Shown here: one piece after another, positions 1 through 5,544 of the stretch
Layout of the letters: every line of letters begins with the position of its first letter
How positions within the stretch are numbered: position 1 is the first letter of the stretch
Assembly: GCA_013003145.1 (NCBI GenBank)
Contig: JABDLH010000187.1
Span: forward strand, 1 to 5,544
Source: Flavobacteriaceae bacterium
Lineage (GTDB): Bacteria > Bacteroidota > Bacteroidia > Flavobacteriales > Flavobacteriaceae
Reading direction: 5' to 3'
Length of the DNA: 5,544 bases
Notes under the pieces: model-generated
Seen by the model: only the letters and a program-made list of their open reading frames with translations
Told to the model about the DNA's origin: nothing
The model's database searches: none
Position numbers and translations under genes: made by a program

Positions 1-20
1 TCTTGAAGTATCGTTTTTTG

Positions 21-28
21 TAAATTTA
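21..28 (+). promoter_or_regulatory. Possible -7 element upstream of the EEP gene
   Basis: TAAATTTA matches seven of eight positions of the Bacteroidota sigma-A -7 consensus TAnnTTTG and lies 19 bases before the start codon. A TTG at 3-5 could serve as the -33 element, but its 15-base spacing is shorter than usual. The octamer is also a perfect palindrome in AT-rich sequence, so chance is a real alternative. Confidence 0.25.
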
Positions 29-47
29 GGGACTCAATCGTGTCCTC

Positions 48-1022
48 ATGGCCCTGAAATTCTATAAATCTAAAGATAAACTACCGCTGCACACGATTGC
101 GTTCTATAACCTTGAAAATTTGTTTGATACCGCGGACGATCAAAATATCCTCGATGATGATTTTACACCAGGAGGACGTAATCGATGGACCAGGAAACGG
201 TACAGGAATAAACTTCGAAAACTGGCGAAGACCATAGCGCGAATCGGGAGCAACCCAACTGAGAAGTCCCCTGCCCTCCTGGGGGTGGCTGAAGTGGAAA
301 ATAAGGGCGTATTGAATGATCTGATAATGACAGATCCACTCCGGAAAGAGAATTACGGGATTGTGCATTATAATTCCCCGGATGAACGCGGCATAGACAC
401 GGCCTTACTCTATTGTAAAAAAAGTTTTAAGCTGTTAAACTCGAGGCCTATCCCGCTCATGGTGAACAATACCAACGGTGACCGGGACAGGACCAGGGAT
501 ATCCTGTACGTACATGGCAAATTGCACGGGCGGCATTTGCATATCTATGTCAATCACTGGCCATCACGTCGGGAAGGGGAGGAAGAAACTCGCTATAAGC
601 GTGTAAAGGCTGCAACACTTATTGCCGATGAAATGAATGCAATCCGCTCCAAATATCATGATGCTAATTTTGTGGTGATGGGCGACTTTAATGACGGACC
701 CAAAGCGCACAGTATACAGGTGATGAAAGAAAAAGGGAAGCTATACAATCCTATGGATAAATTACTAACCCCTGACAGGGGAAGTGCAAATTACCGGACT
801 GAGTGGGGGTTGTTTGACCAGATCCTGATCTCGAACAGCCTTCTTAATTACGAAAGGGGAACCCTGGGCTTCCTTAGAGCGGATATCTATGACCGGCATT
901 TTCTCACCGCGTGGAGTGGTCGCTTCAGGGGCAACCCATTCCGCACCTTTGCAGGACCCAAATATCTCGGGGGCTTTTCAGATCATTTCCCCGTTTATAT
1001 ACAATTACGCTATAACAGCTGA
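48..1022 (+). CDS. Endonuclease/exonuclease/phosphatase (EEP) family protein
   Basis: A 324-residue protein of the EEP superfamily (DNase I / exonuclease III fold), whose members hydrolyse phosphodiester or phosphomonoester bonds with a divalent metal. The family motifs are present in order: FYNLENLF with Asn21, AEVEN with Glu82 as probable metal ligand, GIDTALLY with Asp117, NHWPSR with His170, GDFND with Asp213 and Asn215, LFDQI with Asp257, and SDHFPV with Asp312 and the catalytic His313. The set looks intact, so an active enzyme is expected. No signal peptide or membrane segment is visible, so it should be cytoplasmic. The first in-frame upstream stop is TAG at 27-29 and ATG48 is the only ATG after it, which fixes the start; no clear Shine-Dalgarno precedes it. 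The gene converges on the 3'-5' exonuclease gene with a 5-base gap. The substrate (DNA, RNA, phospholipid or nucleotide) cannot be told from sequence alone. Family is certain, exact function is not. Confidence 0.92.
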   Translation: MALKFYKSKDKLPLHTIAFYNLENLFDTADDQNILDDDFTPGGRNRWTRKRYRNKLRKLAKTIARIGSNPTEKSPALLGVAEVENKGVLNDLIMTDPLRKENYGIVHYNSPDERGIDTALLYCKKSFKLLNSRPIPLMVNNTNGDRDRTRDILYVHGKLHGRHLHIYVNHWPSRREGEEETRYKRVKAATLIADEMNAIRSKYHDANFVVMGDFNDGPKAHSIQVMKEKGKLYNPMDKLLTPDRGSANYRTEWGLFDQILISNSLLNYERGTLGFLRADIYDRHFLTAWSGRFRGNPFRTFAGPKYLGGFSDHFPVYIQLRYNS

Positions 1023-1030
1023 TGCTGTTA
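1013..1030. terminator. Hairpin across two convergent stop codons, candidate bidirectional terminator
   Basis: TAACAGC, loop TGAT, then GCTGTTA: a perfect 7-bp inverted repeat with a 4-base loop. The TGA stop of the plus-strand EEP gene lies at 1020-1022 in the loop, and the TAA stop of the minus-strand exonuclease occupies 1028-1030 in the right arm. On the plus strand a pyrimidine-rich stretch (CACTCTTCTT) follows, but neither side has a true T-run and only three of seven pairs are G-C. It could end transcription in both directions or only protect mRNA 3' ends. The repeat is certain; its function is inferred from position. Confidence 0.42.
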
Positions 1031-1741
1031 CACTCTTCTTATCTCGGCATCGTCCAGTAAATCGTCTATCCGTAACCTGAGAAATACCTGGGCCAGGGTG
1101 ACCACATCCAGTTCGCAATAGGTAATAATGCGTTCAAGGTCTTCATCTTCGTAATACACATCGCGGACCATGCTGCCATCAATATCCTCTTTAGGGGACG
1201 GGATCCCAAAGATATTTGCCAGGAGTTTAAGGGAAGTGTAATGCTTATAATCTCCGAATTTCCAAAGTTCCATGGTGTCCAGGTGGGGTACTTCCCAGGG
1301 TTTCTTTCCAAACAGGTCCAGTTTATAGGGGAGCGCTAGCTGGTGTACGATCATTCGACGGGCGATATAGGGGAAATCAAATTCTTTACCATTATGCGCG
1401 CATAAAAGGTGCTGAGGTCCGCTGAAATGTTGGTTGAGCAGTTGTTTAAATTCTTTAAGGATCTTTATTTCTGTTCCGTGAAATGTAGTGACCCTGAAAT
1501 TCCTTTGATCGCCTTTAAGGACAAAATAACCGACCGAGATACAGATGATTCGGCCAAATTCGGCCCAAATACCCGCACTTTCATAAAATTCTTCGGCAGT
1601 TAGTTCATCTTTTCGCTGGTAACGGGATTTATGTGCCCATAGCTCCTTTTTCTCCTCGTCCAGTTCCGTGTAATTCTTAAACTCCGGTACTGTTTCTATA
1701 TCGAGGAAGAGAATTTTGTCAAGTGCTATCTTCTTTAACAT
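1028..1741 (-). CDS. Predicted 3'-5' exonuclease, PolB-like (DEDDy)
   Basis: A 237-residue protein matching the family of predicted 3'-5' exonucleases related to the proofreading domain of family B DNA polymerases (Pfam DNA_pol_B_exo2 type). Such enzymes remove nucleotides from 3' ends using two metal ions. The acidic motifs are all visible: Exo I FLDIET with Asp14 and Glu16, Exo II HNGKEFDFP with Asp122, and Exo III YCELD with Tyr208 and Asp212, the YxxxD form that marks the DEDDy subgroup. LDTMELW with Asp155 is a further conserved-looking block. It is a stand-alone exonuclease: no polymerase domain, signal peptide or membrane segment is present, so it is probably cytoplasmic and active in DNA repair or nucleic-acid turnover. 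The start is divergent from the lipoprotein gene 148 bases away, and the 3' end faces the EEP nuclease gene. AAGAAAG about 7 bases before the ATG is only a weak ribosome-binding site. Substrate (DNA or RNA) is undetermined. Confidence 0.92.
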   Translation of the reverse strand: MLKKIALDKILFLDIETVPEFKNYTELDEEKKELWAHKSRYQRKDELTAEEFYESAGIWAEFGRIICISVGYFVLKGDQRNFRVTTFHGTEIKILKEFKQLLNQHFSGPQHLLCAHNGKEFDFPYIARRMIVHQLALPYKLDLFGKKPWEVPHLDTMELWKFGDYKHYTSLKLLANIFGIPSPKEDIDGSMVRDVYYEDEDLERIITYCELDVVTLAQVFLRLRIDDLLDDAEIRRV

Positions 1742-1889
1742 GTACTGCTTTCTTAAGGGATCTGCTGTGCTGAATTAATTGTAGAACTAAATGTACAATG
1801 ATTTGCTGTAAAGACCTTGCATGCCAGTTCGCAGCTTTTATGCTGCAAAAGTTCAATACTTATAATGGTTATCTTTAAAGAAAAAAGCT
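1742..1889. promoter_or_regulatory. Divergent intergenic region between exonuclease and lipoprotein genes
   Basis: These 148 bases must hold the promoters of both flanking genes, as they are transcribed away from each other and no other gene lies between. Candidate elements are weak. For the lipoprotein, TATCTTTA at 1870-1877 fits TAnnTTTG at seven of eight positions but sits only 12 bases before the ATG; TATAAT at 1861-1866 is an alternative. For the exonuclease, TACATTTA on the minus strand (1788-1795) fits seven of eight. None has a convincing upstream TTTG at normal spacing. A small palindrome lies at 1831-1846. Confidence 0.35.
1831..1846. repeat. Short inverted repeat in the divergent promoter region
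   Basis: GCAGC, loop TTTTAT, then GCTGC: a perfect 5-bp inverted repeat with a 6-base loop. It lies 43 bases before the lipoprotein start and about 90 bases before the exonuclease start on the other strand. The position would suit an operator or mRNA leader hairpin, but a repeat this short also arises by chance, and no regulator gene is nearby. Confidence 0.3.
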
Positions 1890-3008
1890 ATGAGATCCCT
1901 GCTGGTTCCAATTTTCTTTGGGCTTATTCTTATGGGTTGCCAGTCGGATGAGCTGGAACCGGTTATAGCTGATGAAGCGAGTTTACCGGACCTGACGGTG
2001 ATCGGCGAGGATTTTGAATTTGTCTATCGCTTCAATTACGAGGCGAATGTAAACAAGGGCACACTGCTCAATCTGAGTACTGAATTCCAGCTTCCCCCGA
2101 ATTATCTCACATTAAGGCGAGATGATGATCTACTCACCTTTTTCAGTATAGCAAACGGAAAATTCTCTGCGTTGCAATTAGGCTCACGAGGAGAAACCCC
2201 CGTGTATCTGCCGGATTTCTATACGATATCTGAGGAACGCTCGGTGACCTGGGGAACGGCATCATCCGAACAATTATTCCTGGCTTATTACAGTCCACGG
2301 GGAACCAAAAACCTGTCTGTCCGGATTCGGGATATTGCTACTACGGCAGAATCCGATCTAGTTATTGCATTCAACATCGATGCAGCCTATGATCCTATTT
2401 ACCTCGCAAACCGTTTATTAGTGCCTTACCTGGCCAGTGATGGCAATTATAAGCTGAGCATTATAAATACGGATGAAGAGATAGTACAGCAACAGTTAGA
2501 CCTAGGGAGCGGGGTGGCAAGTGTAATCATAGAAGAATCAGGGAACTTAGCCATTATCAGCAGGAGTATCGACAATGACTACAAGCTGGCTGTTTATGAT
2601 CTTAAAACCGTACAGCTCCTGGAAACGATGCGCTTTAACGTGAATCGTTTTTTTGAGCCGGGTCCTGTCAATGCCATCCTGCAGGCAGGACGATTGTATT
2701 ATACGCATTATTATGCACAGCCTGCAGCTGTGCCTTTCGGACCTGCCATCTATGATTTTACAGGTGGGGGTAATACCATATTTGATATGCCAGCGATAGA
2801 AAAGTCGGTTTCTGAAGAACTTTCACAGAAGATCAGGCTAACCTTTGTCAAATTTCTTCCCGTCAGTAAATTATTTGCCGTGGGTTATTTTGAAGACCGG
2901 CAGGAAACAGAGGTCAGGGGTGGGATATTGCTAATAACGGAAGAGGGAGAATTAACAGAAAAGATTACTTTTCCATTCGCCCCCTCGTTTATCATGGAAA
3001 GAGACTGA
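1890..3008 (+). CDS. Hypothetical lipoprotein, probably surface exposed
   Basis: A 372-residue protein that I do not recognise. Its N-terminus is a classic lipoprotein signal: MRS, a hydrophobic stretch at residues 4-15, and a lipobox LMGC with Cys17 as the lipidated residue. The residues after the cysteine, QSDELE, are acidic and resemble the lipoprotein export signal reported in Bacteroidota (for example Capnocytophaga and Flavobacterium), so outer-leaflet display is plausible. The rest is rich in predicted beta strand, with no further membrane segment and no cysteine. Around residues 185-250, runs such as YKLSIINTDEEIV, GNLAIISR and YKLAVYDLKT recall blades of a beta-propeller, but no repeat is clear enough to assign a fold. 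The start is set by the signal peptide and an in-frame TAA at 1863-1865. The stop is one base from that of the opposing CNNM gene. Coding status is strong; function is unknown. Confidence 0.85.
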   Translation: MRSLLVPIFFGLILMGCQSDELEPVIADEASLPDLTVIGEDFEFVYRFNYEANVNKGTLLNLSTEFQLPPNYLTLRRDDDLLTFFSIANGKFSALQLGSRGETPVYLPDFYTISEERSVTWGTASSEQLFLAYYSPRGTKNLSVRIRDIATTAESDLVIAFNIDAAYDPIYLANRLLVPYLASDGNYKLSIINTDEEIVQQQLDLGSGVASVIIEESGNLAIISRSIDNDYKLAVYDLKTVQLLETMRFNVNRFFEPGPVNAILQAGRLYYTHYYAQPAAVPFGPAIYDFTGGGNTIFDMPAIEKSVSEELSQKIRLTFVKFLPVSKLFAVGYFEDRQETEVRGGILLITEEGELTEKITFPFAPSFIMERD

Positions 3009-3009
3009 T

Positions 3010-4113
3010 CTACTCTATAATTCCACTGCGCTTTGCGCGGTCTTCCCAATTTTTGCGGGCCAGTGATTGCAGGTCAGCTACGTTATCACTTTCATCCATA
3101 ATCTCCAGTCCAAGTAAGGTTTCAATGACATCTTCCATGGTGACCAGTCCGCTGACGGAGCCGTATTCGTCCACCACTAAGGCAATATGTTCCCTTTTAT
3201 TGATCAGGGTATCAAATAACTGTGGGATTGGAGTGTTTCTTTTGGTAACCAACAGCTCTCTCCTGATTTCAGCCAGTGGGATATCGCCGTTACCATCAAT
3301 CATTCCTTCCAGGATGTTGTCTTTCAGTACAAAGCCCGTGATCGTATCAACACGTTCCCCGTAAACCGGGATTCGTGAGAACCGCATTTTTGGATTTTTC
3401 TCGTAAAACTCACCAATGGTCATAGATTCATTGGCGATCTTCATAACGGCTCTTGGAGTCATTATGTCCTTGACCCATACCTCGTTAAACCGAAGCAGGT
3501 TCTGGATAACGGCGCTTTCATTCTTCTCAAAAACACCCTCTTCTTCAGCGATTTCTGTCATTGCGGAAAAATCTTCCCTGCTCAATACACTGCCATGTGC
3601 ACTTTTATCCCCGATAAGCCGGGTAAACAGCTGAAGTACCCAGAGAATCCCTGTCCATTTTAATAGCCAGACCATGATGTTCAGCGTTCGTGCTGCAAAA
3701 TTGGACAATTGTTTCCAATAAGTGGCCCCTATAGTTTTAGGGATGATCTCAGAGGCGATCTGGATTAATAAGGTCATAACGGTAGACACCACACCCACCA
3801 TTAATTCTTCTGAGAATTGAACACCCAAGACTTCAGTGGTGCTGCTACCATAACGATTGGCGTAAACCACTTTGGCCTGTACACCAACCAGGATTGCACC
3901 AACGGTATGGGCAATAGTATTCAGTGTAAGTATGGCGATAAGGGGCTTATCAACGTCTTTCTTCAGGGTTTCGAGTACTACGGCATAAGATTTTCCCTCC
4001 TTCTTCTTAACATTGATAAAGGTTGGGGTAATGCTCAACAGTACTGCTTCCAATATAGAGCAGAGAAAGGAGAAGAAAATCGAGATAAAAGCATAAAAGA
4101 ACAATAATCCCAT
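3010..4113 (-). CDS. CNNM/DUF21 domain and CBS-pair membrane protein (CorC / 'hemolysin' family)
   Basis: A 367-residue inner-membrane protein of the CNNM/CorC family. Members are linked to magnesium and other cation export; the 'hemolysin' label is historical. An N-terminal DUF21/CNNM region spans about 1-185, with hydrophobic segments near 3-28, 58-80, 103-120 and 143-166 and the family motif SEIIPKTIG at 121-129. A linker with acidic EIAEEEGVFE follows. A cytoplasmic CBS pair covers about 212-340, with KDIMTPRAVM (215-224), SRIPVYGE (246-253) and the second repeat around VVDEYGSVSGLVTMEDVIE (313-331). CBS pairs of this family usually bind adenine nucleotides. Most relatives continue into a CorC_HlyC domain and reach about 430 residues; here only a charged tail of roughly 27 residues follows the CBS pair, without sign of a frameshift. 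The gene follows the serine hydrolase by 51 bases on the same strand, so co-transcription is likely. The transported ion is not known. Confidence 0.92.
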   Translation of the reverse strand: MGLLFFYAFISIFFSFLCSILEAVLLSITPTFINVKKKEGKSYAVVLETLKKDVDKPLIAILTLNTIAHTVGAILVGVQAKVVYANRYGSSTTEVLGVQFSEELMVGVVSTVMTLLIQIASEIIPKTIGATYWKQLSNFAARTLNIMVWLLKWTGILWVLQLFTRLIGDKSAHGSVLSREDFSAMTEIAEEEGVFEKNESAVIQNLLRFNEVWVKDIMTPRAVMKIANESMTIGEFYEKNPKMRFSRIPVYGERVDTITGFVLKDNILEGMIDGNGDIPLAEIRRELLVTKRNTPIPQLFDTLINKREHIALVVDEYGSVSGLVTMEDVIETLLGLEIMDESDNVADLQSLARKNWEDRAKRSGIIE

Positions 4114-4164
4114 TGGCTAGTATTTAACAGCCAAGATACTAATAATATGCGCAGACTTTTTCTG

Positions 4165-5484
4165 CTAATACGATGAAAGTTGACTCTCATAGAACAGTTG
4201 ATGTAGTGCTGTTCTTATATTGAGCTCGTACAGCATCCGGTGTTTCCTGTCCGGGTAGACCCGGTTGGAGAGGAAGATAAAAACTAACTCGTTGTCTGGA
4301 TCGGCCCATACAAAGGTGCCGGTGAACCCGCTGTGCCCAAAACTCCCGGCACTTGCAGCAGGAGCGGGATATGCTTCTGCTAACGGAAGCTCCGAATTAT
4401 TGAGCAGGGGTTTGTCAAATCCCAGGCCTCTGCGGTTTGCATTGTCCGGGAATTGTACCCGGGTGAATTCCTTTACTGTTTCCTCTTTTAAATAATGTTC
4501 CCCATCAAAGCGGCCAAAATCCTGGTAAAATTGCATCATCCTGGCCAAATCCTGCGCCGTGCCAAATAGCCCGGCATTGCCTGAAACTCCGCCTAGAAGT
4601 GAAGCATTCTCGTCATGTACCCATCCTTGAGTGAGGTCATGACGAAACAGCGTATCAAATTCGGTTGGAACAATGGTATTGGGGAATCCTATCTTCTCAG
4701 GCGTAAATACCAGGGAAGCGCAGCCAAGCGGTAAATAGAAATTTTTCCTCAGGTAGTATTCGTAAGAGTGCCCCGTGATCTCGGCAATGACCTCCGGGTA
4801 AATGAGGGAGGCGAGCCCGGAATAGAGGTATTCCTTCTCCGCTTTAACAGGAGACCTGTTGATCTTCCGGAACATCTTGCGACGAAACCGGTTCTTTACA
4901 TAGATGGAATCATATACCTGGGTGTTGAATCGTTTAGATGGAGTAGAGCGCAGGAAACGCCTTTTAGGCTTACCGTTATCCAGGACATCATTGAGAAATA
5001 CGATATAGGGCTGCATCCCGGCCTGGTGTGCCAGTAATTCACGTAGGGTGATATCTCGCTTATCTTTCCGTCTTTTCCAAGGTTTCCAATAACGAGAAAA
5101 AGGAGCGTCTAATTCCAGCTTGCCTTCCTCTACCAATTTCATTAGTGCCGGTAAAGGTCCCATGATCTTCGTTACCGAAGCCAGGTCGTAAATATCGTTT
5201 TTACTTACTTGCTGTACGCTATCATAGGTGTGGTAACCGTACACTTCGTGGAAGATGATAAGCCCATTTTTAGCCACCAGCAACTGGGCCCCGGGAAAGG
5301 CTTGTTTTCTAATGCCATTGGTGATTATGCTATCGGCAGCAGCATGTATTTTTACACCGTCAACCCCTTGTTCTTCGGGGCTTGAGTACAATAAACCCCC
5401 TTGTGCATATAGCTGGCAGGAAAATAGCAAAATAATGATACCGAAGAGTATATTATTTAAAAAAATACCATTTGGTTTTCTCAT
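4165..5484 (-). CDS. Exported serine hydrolase, beta-lactamase / class C family
   Basis: A 439-residue member of the beta-lactamase-related family (class C beta-lactamases, DD-peptidases, esterases). The N-terminus has a signal peptide: MRKPNG, a hydrophobic core at 7-22 and probable cleavage after LYAQ at 28. Mature-protein motifs are SVTK (nucleophile Ser103, Lys106), LLAHQAGMQP (150-159), YSG at 221-223 where the usual motif is YxN or YSD, and HSGFTG (384-389) in the place of KTG. The sequence resembles the C-terminal half of the large Bacteroidota proteins that fuse a GH3 beta-N-acetylglucosaminidase to this domain; the GH3 half is absent here. That link hints at a role in peptidoglycan remodelling or recycling, but this is inference, and antibiotic resistance should not be assumed. 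Residues 134-214 are strikingly basic (WKRRKDKRD, KPKRRF, NRFRRKMFRK). The ATG overlaps the hemB stop in TAATG, so translational coupling is likely. Family firm, substrate unknown. Confidence 0.92.
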   Translation of the reverse strand: MRKPNGIFLNNILFGIIILLFSCQLYAQGGLLYSSPEEQGVDGVKIHAAADSIITNGIRKQAFPGAQLLVAKNGLIIFHEVYGYHTYDSVQQVSKNDIYDLASVTKIMGPLPALMKLVEEGKLELDAPFSRYWKPWKRRKDKRDITLRELLAHQAGMQPYIVFLNDVLDNGKPKRRFLRSTPSKRFNTQVYDSIYVKNRFRRKMFRKINRSPVKAEKEYLYSGLASLIYPEVIAEITGHSYEYYLRKNFYLPLGCASLVFTPEKIGFPNTIVPTEFDTLFRHDLTQGWVHDENASLLGGVSGNAGLFGTAQDLARMMQFYQDFGRFDGEHYLKEETVKEFTRVQFPDNANRRGLGFDKPLLNNSELPLAEAYPAPAASAGSFGHSGFTGTFVWADPDNELVFIFLSNRVYPDRKHRMLYELNIRTALHQLFYESQLSSY

Positions 5485-5544
5485 TATTGCAGGAATTGGG
5501 CTGCTTCTTTAGCGAAATAACTTGCGATGATATCGGCACCGGCT
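5484..5544 (-). CDS. hemB: Porphobilinogen synthase (delta-aminolevulinic acid dehydratase), C-terminal end only
   Basis: A reading frame enters from the right edge and ends in TAA at 5484-5486. Its 19 visible residues, AGADIIASYFAKEAAQFLQ, closely resemble the C-terminus of HemB, where a block like RAGADLIFSYFA shortly precedes the end of the protein. HemB condenses two molecules of 5-aminolevulinate into porphobilinogen in the cytoplasm, an early step of heme synthesis. The active site lies outside the window, so only the family can be judged, and from a short match. The last base of the stop codon is the first base of the serine hydrolase ATG (TAATG), which indicates one transcript. The gene is cut by the window edge, not broken. 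Confidence 0.85.
   Translation of the reverse strand, partial: AGADIIASYFAKEAAQFLQ

Noticed and set aside
81..368. Open frame on the minus strand inside the EEP gene
   Set aside because: It lies fully antisense to a gene with complete family motifs, and its translation shows no domain or signal. It is a shadow frame.
889..1080. Plus-strand open frame across the end of the EEP gene
   Set aside because: It overlaps the conserved SDH end of the EEP gene and the exonuclease 3' end in other frames, and its product resembles nothing.
1..1741. The two neighbouring nucleases as a defence system
   Set aside because: They are convergent, not an operon, and both belong to common housekeeping families. 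No sensor, helicase, methyltransferase or mobile element accompanies them.
2677..2690. Palindrome TCCTGC-AG-GCAGGA within the lipoprotein gene
   Set aside because: It is an isolated 6-bp repeat with a 2-base centre inside coding sequence, which chance explains.
2958..2973. Inverted repeat GAAAAG-ATTA-CTTTTC near the end of the lipoprotein gene, as a terminator for the CNNM transcript
   Set aside because: The stem is short and AT-rich, lies within coding sequence, and has no following T-run on the minus strand.
3028..3054. GCGC-TTT-GCGC followed by a T-run, as a terminator for the lipoprotein gene
   Set aside because: The stem has only 4 bp and the T-run begins about 11 bases beyond it, so the geometry does not fit an intrinsic terminator.
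3010..4113. Reading the CNNM protein as a hemolysin or toxin
   Set aside because: The label comes from early annotation of HlyC-type proteins. The DUF21 and CBS architecture points to a cation transporter.
4151..4165. Inverted repeat GCAGA-CTTTT-TCTGC between the serine hydrolase and CNNM genes, as a terminator
   Set aside because: The stem is only 5 bp and no T-run follows on the minus strand, so it would not be a strong terminator. It does not argue against co-transcription.
5413..5424. Possible lipobox LFSC (residues 20-23) in the serine hydrolase signal peptide
   Set aside because: Phe at the -2 position is unusual, and the downstream LYAQ fits ordinary signal peptidase I cleavage better. 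Lipidation cannot be fully excluded.

Overview
The window looks like ordinary chromosomal DNA from a Bacteroidota bacterium, most likely a marine-type Flavobacteriaceae. Four things suggest this. The lipoprotein has an acidic stretch directly after its lipobox cysteine. The secreted serine hydrolase ends its signal peptide in the typical flavobacterial 'YAQ'. The genes lack strong Shine-Dalgarno sequences. The protein families and their sequence style are flavobacterial. Base composition appears fairly balanced (mid-40s % GC by eye, not computed). No mobile element, tRNA, rRNA, CRISPR array or phage signature was seen.

Layout: (1) 48-1022, plus strand, a cytoplasmic endonuclease/exonuclease/phosphatase (EEP) fold protein with all its metal and catalytic motifs. 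(2) 1028-1741, minus strand, a PolB-type DEDDy 3'-5' exonuclease. These two are convergent, with 5 bases between their stops and a perfect 7-bp hairpin spanning both stop codons. (3) 1742-1889, a 148-base divergent intergenic region with a small palindrome. (4) 1890-3008, plus strand, an unrecognised lipoprotein, probably surface exposed and possibly beta-propeller-like. (5) 3010-4113, minus strand, a CNNM/DUF21 plus CBS-pair membrane transporter of the CorC/'hemolysin' type without the usual C-terminal CorC_HlyC domain. It converges on the lipoprotein gene with a single base between stops. (6) 4165-5484, minus strand, an exported beta-lactamase-fold serine hydrolase. (7) 5484-5544, minus strand, the last 19 codons of hemB (porphobilinogen synthase), whose stop codon overlaps the hydrolase start in TAATG.

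hemB, the serine hydrolase and the CNNM gene therefore probably form one minus-strand transcription unit: heme precursor synthesis, a periplasmic hydrolase that may act on cell-wall material, and a metal or cation transporter. The products have no obvious shared pathway, so the unit is best read as a housekeeping operon. The two nucleases lie side by side but face each other, so they are not co-transcribed. I see no clear sign of a new defence or mobile system. The points most worth a second look are the very tight convergent gene ends, the unusual active-site variant and basic insert of the hydrolase, the shortened CNNM protein and the orphan lipoprotein.
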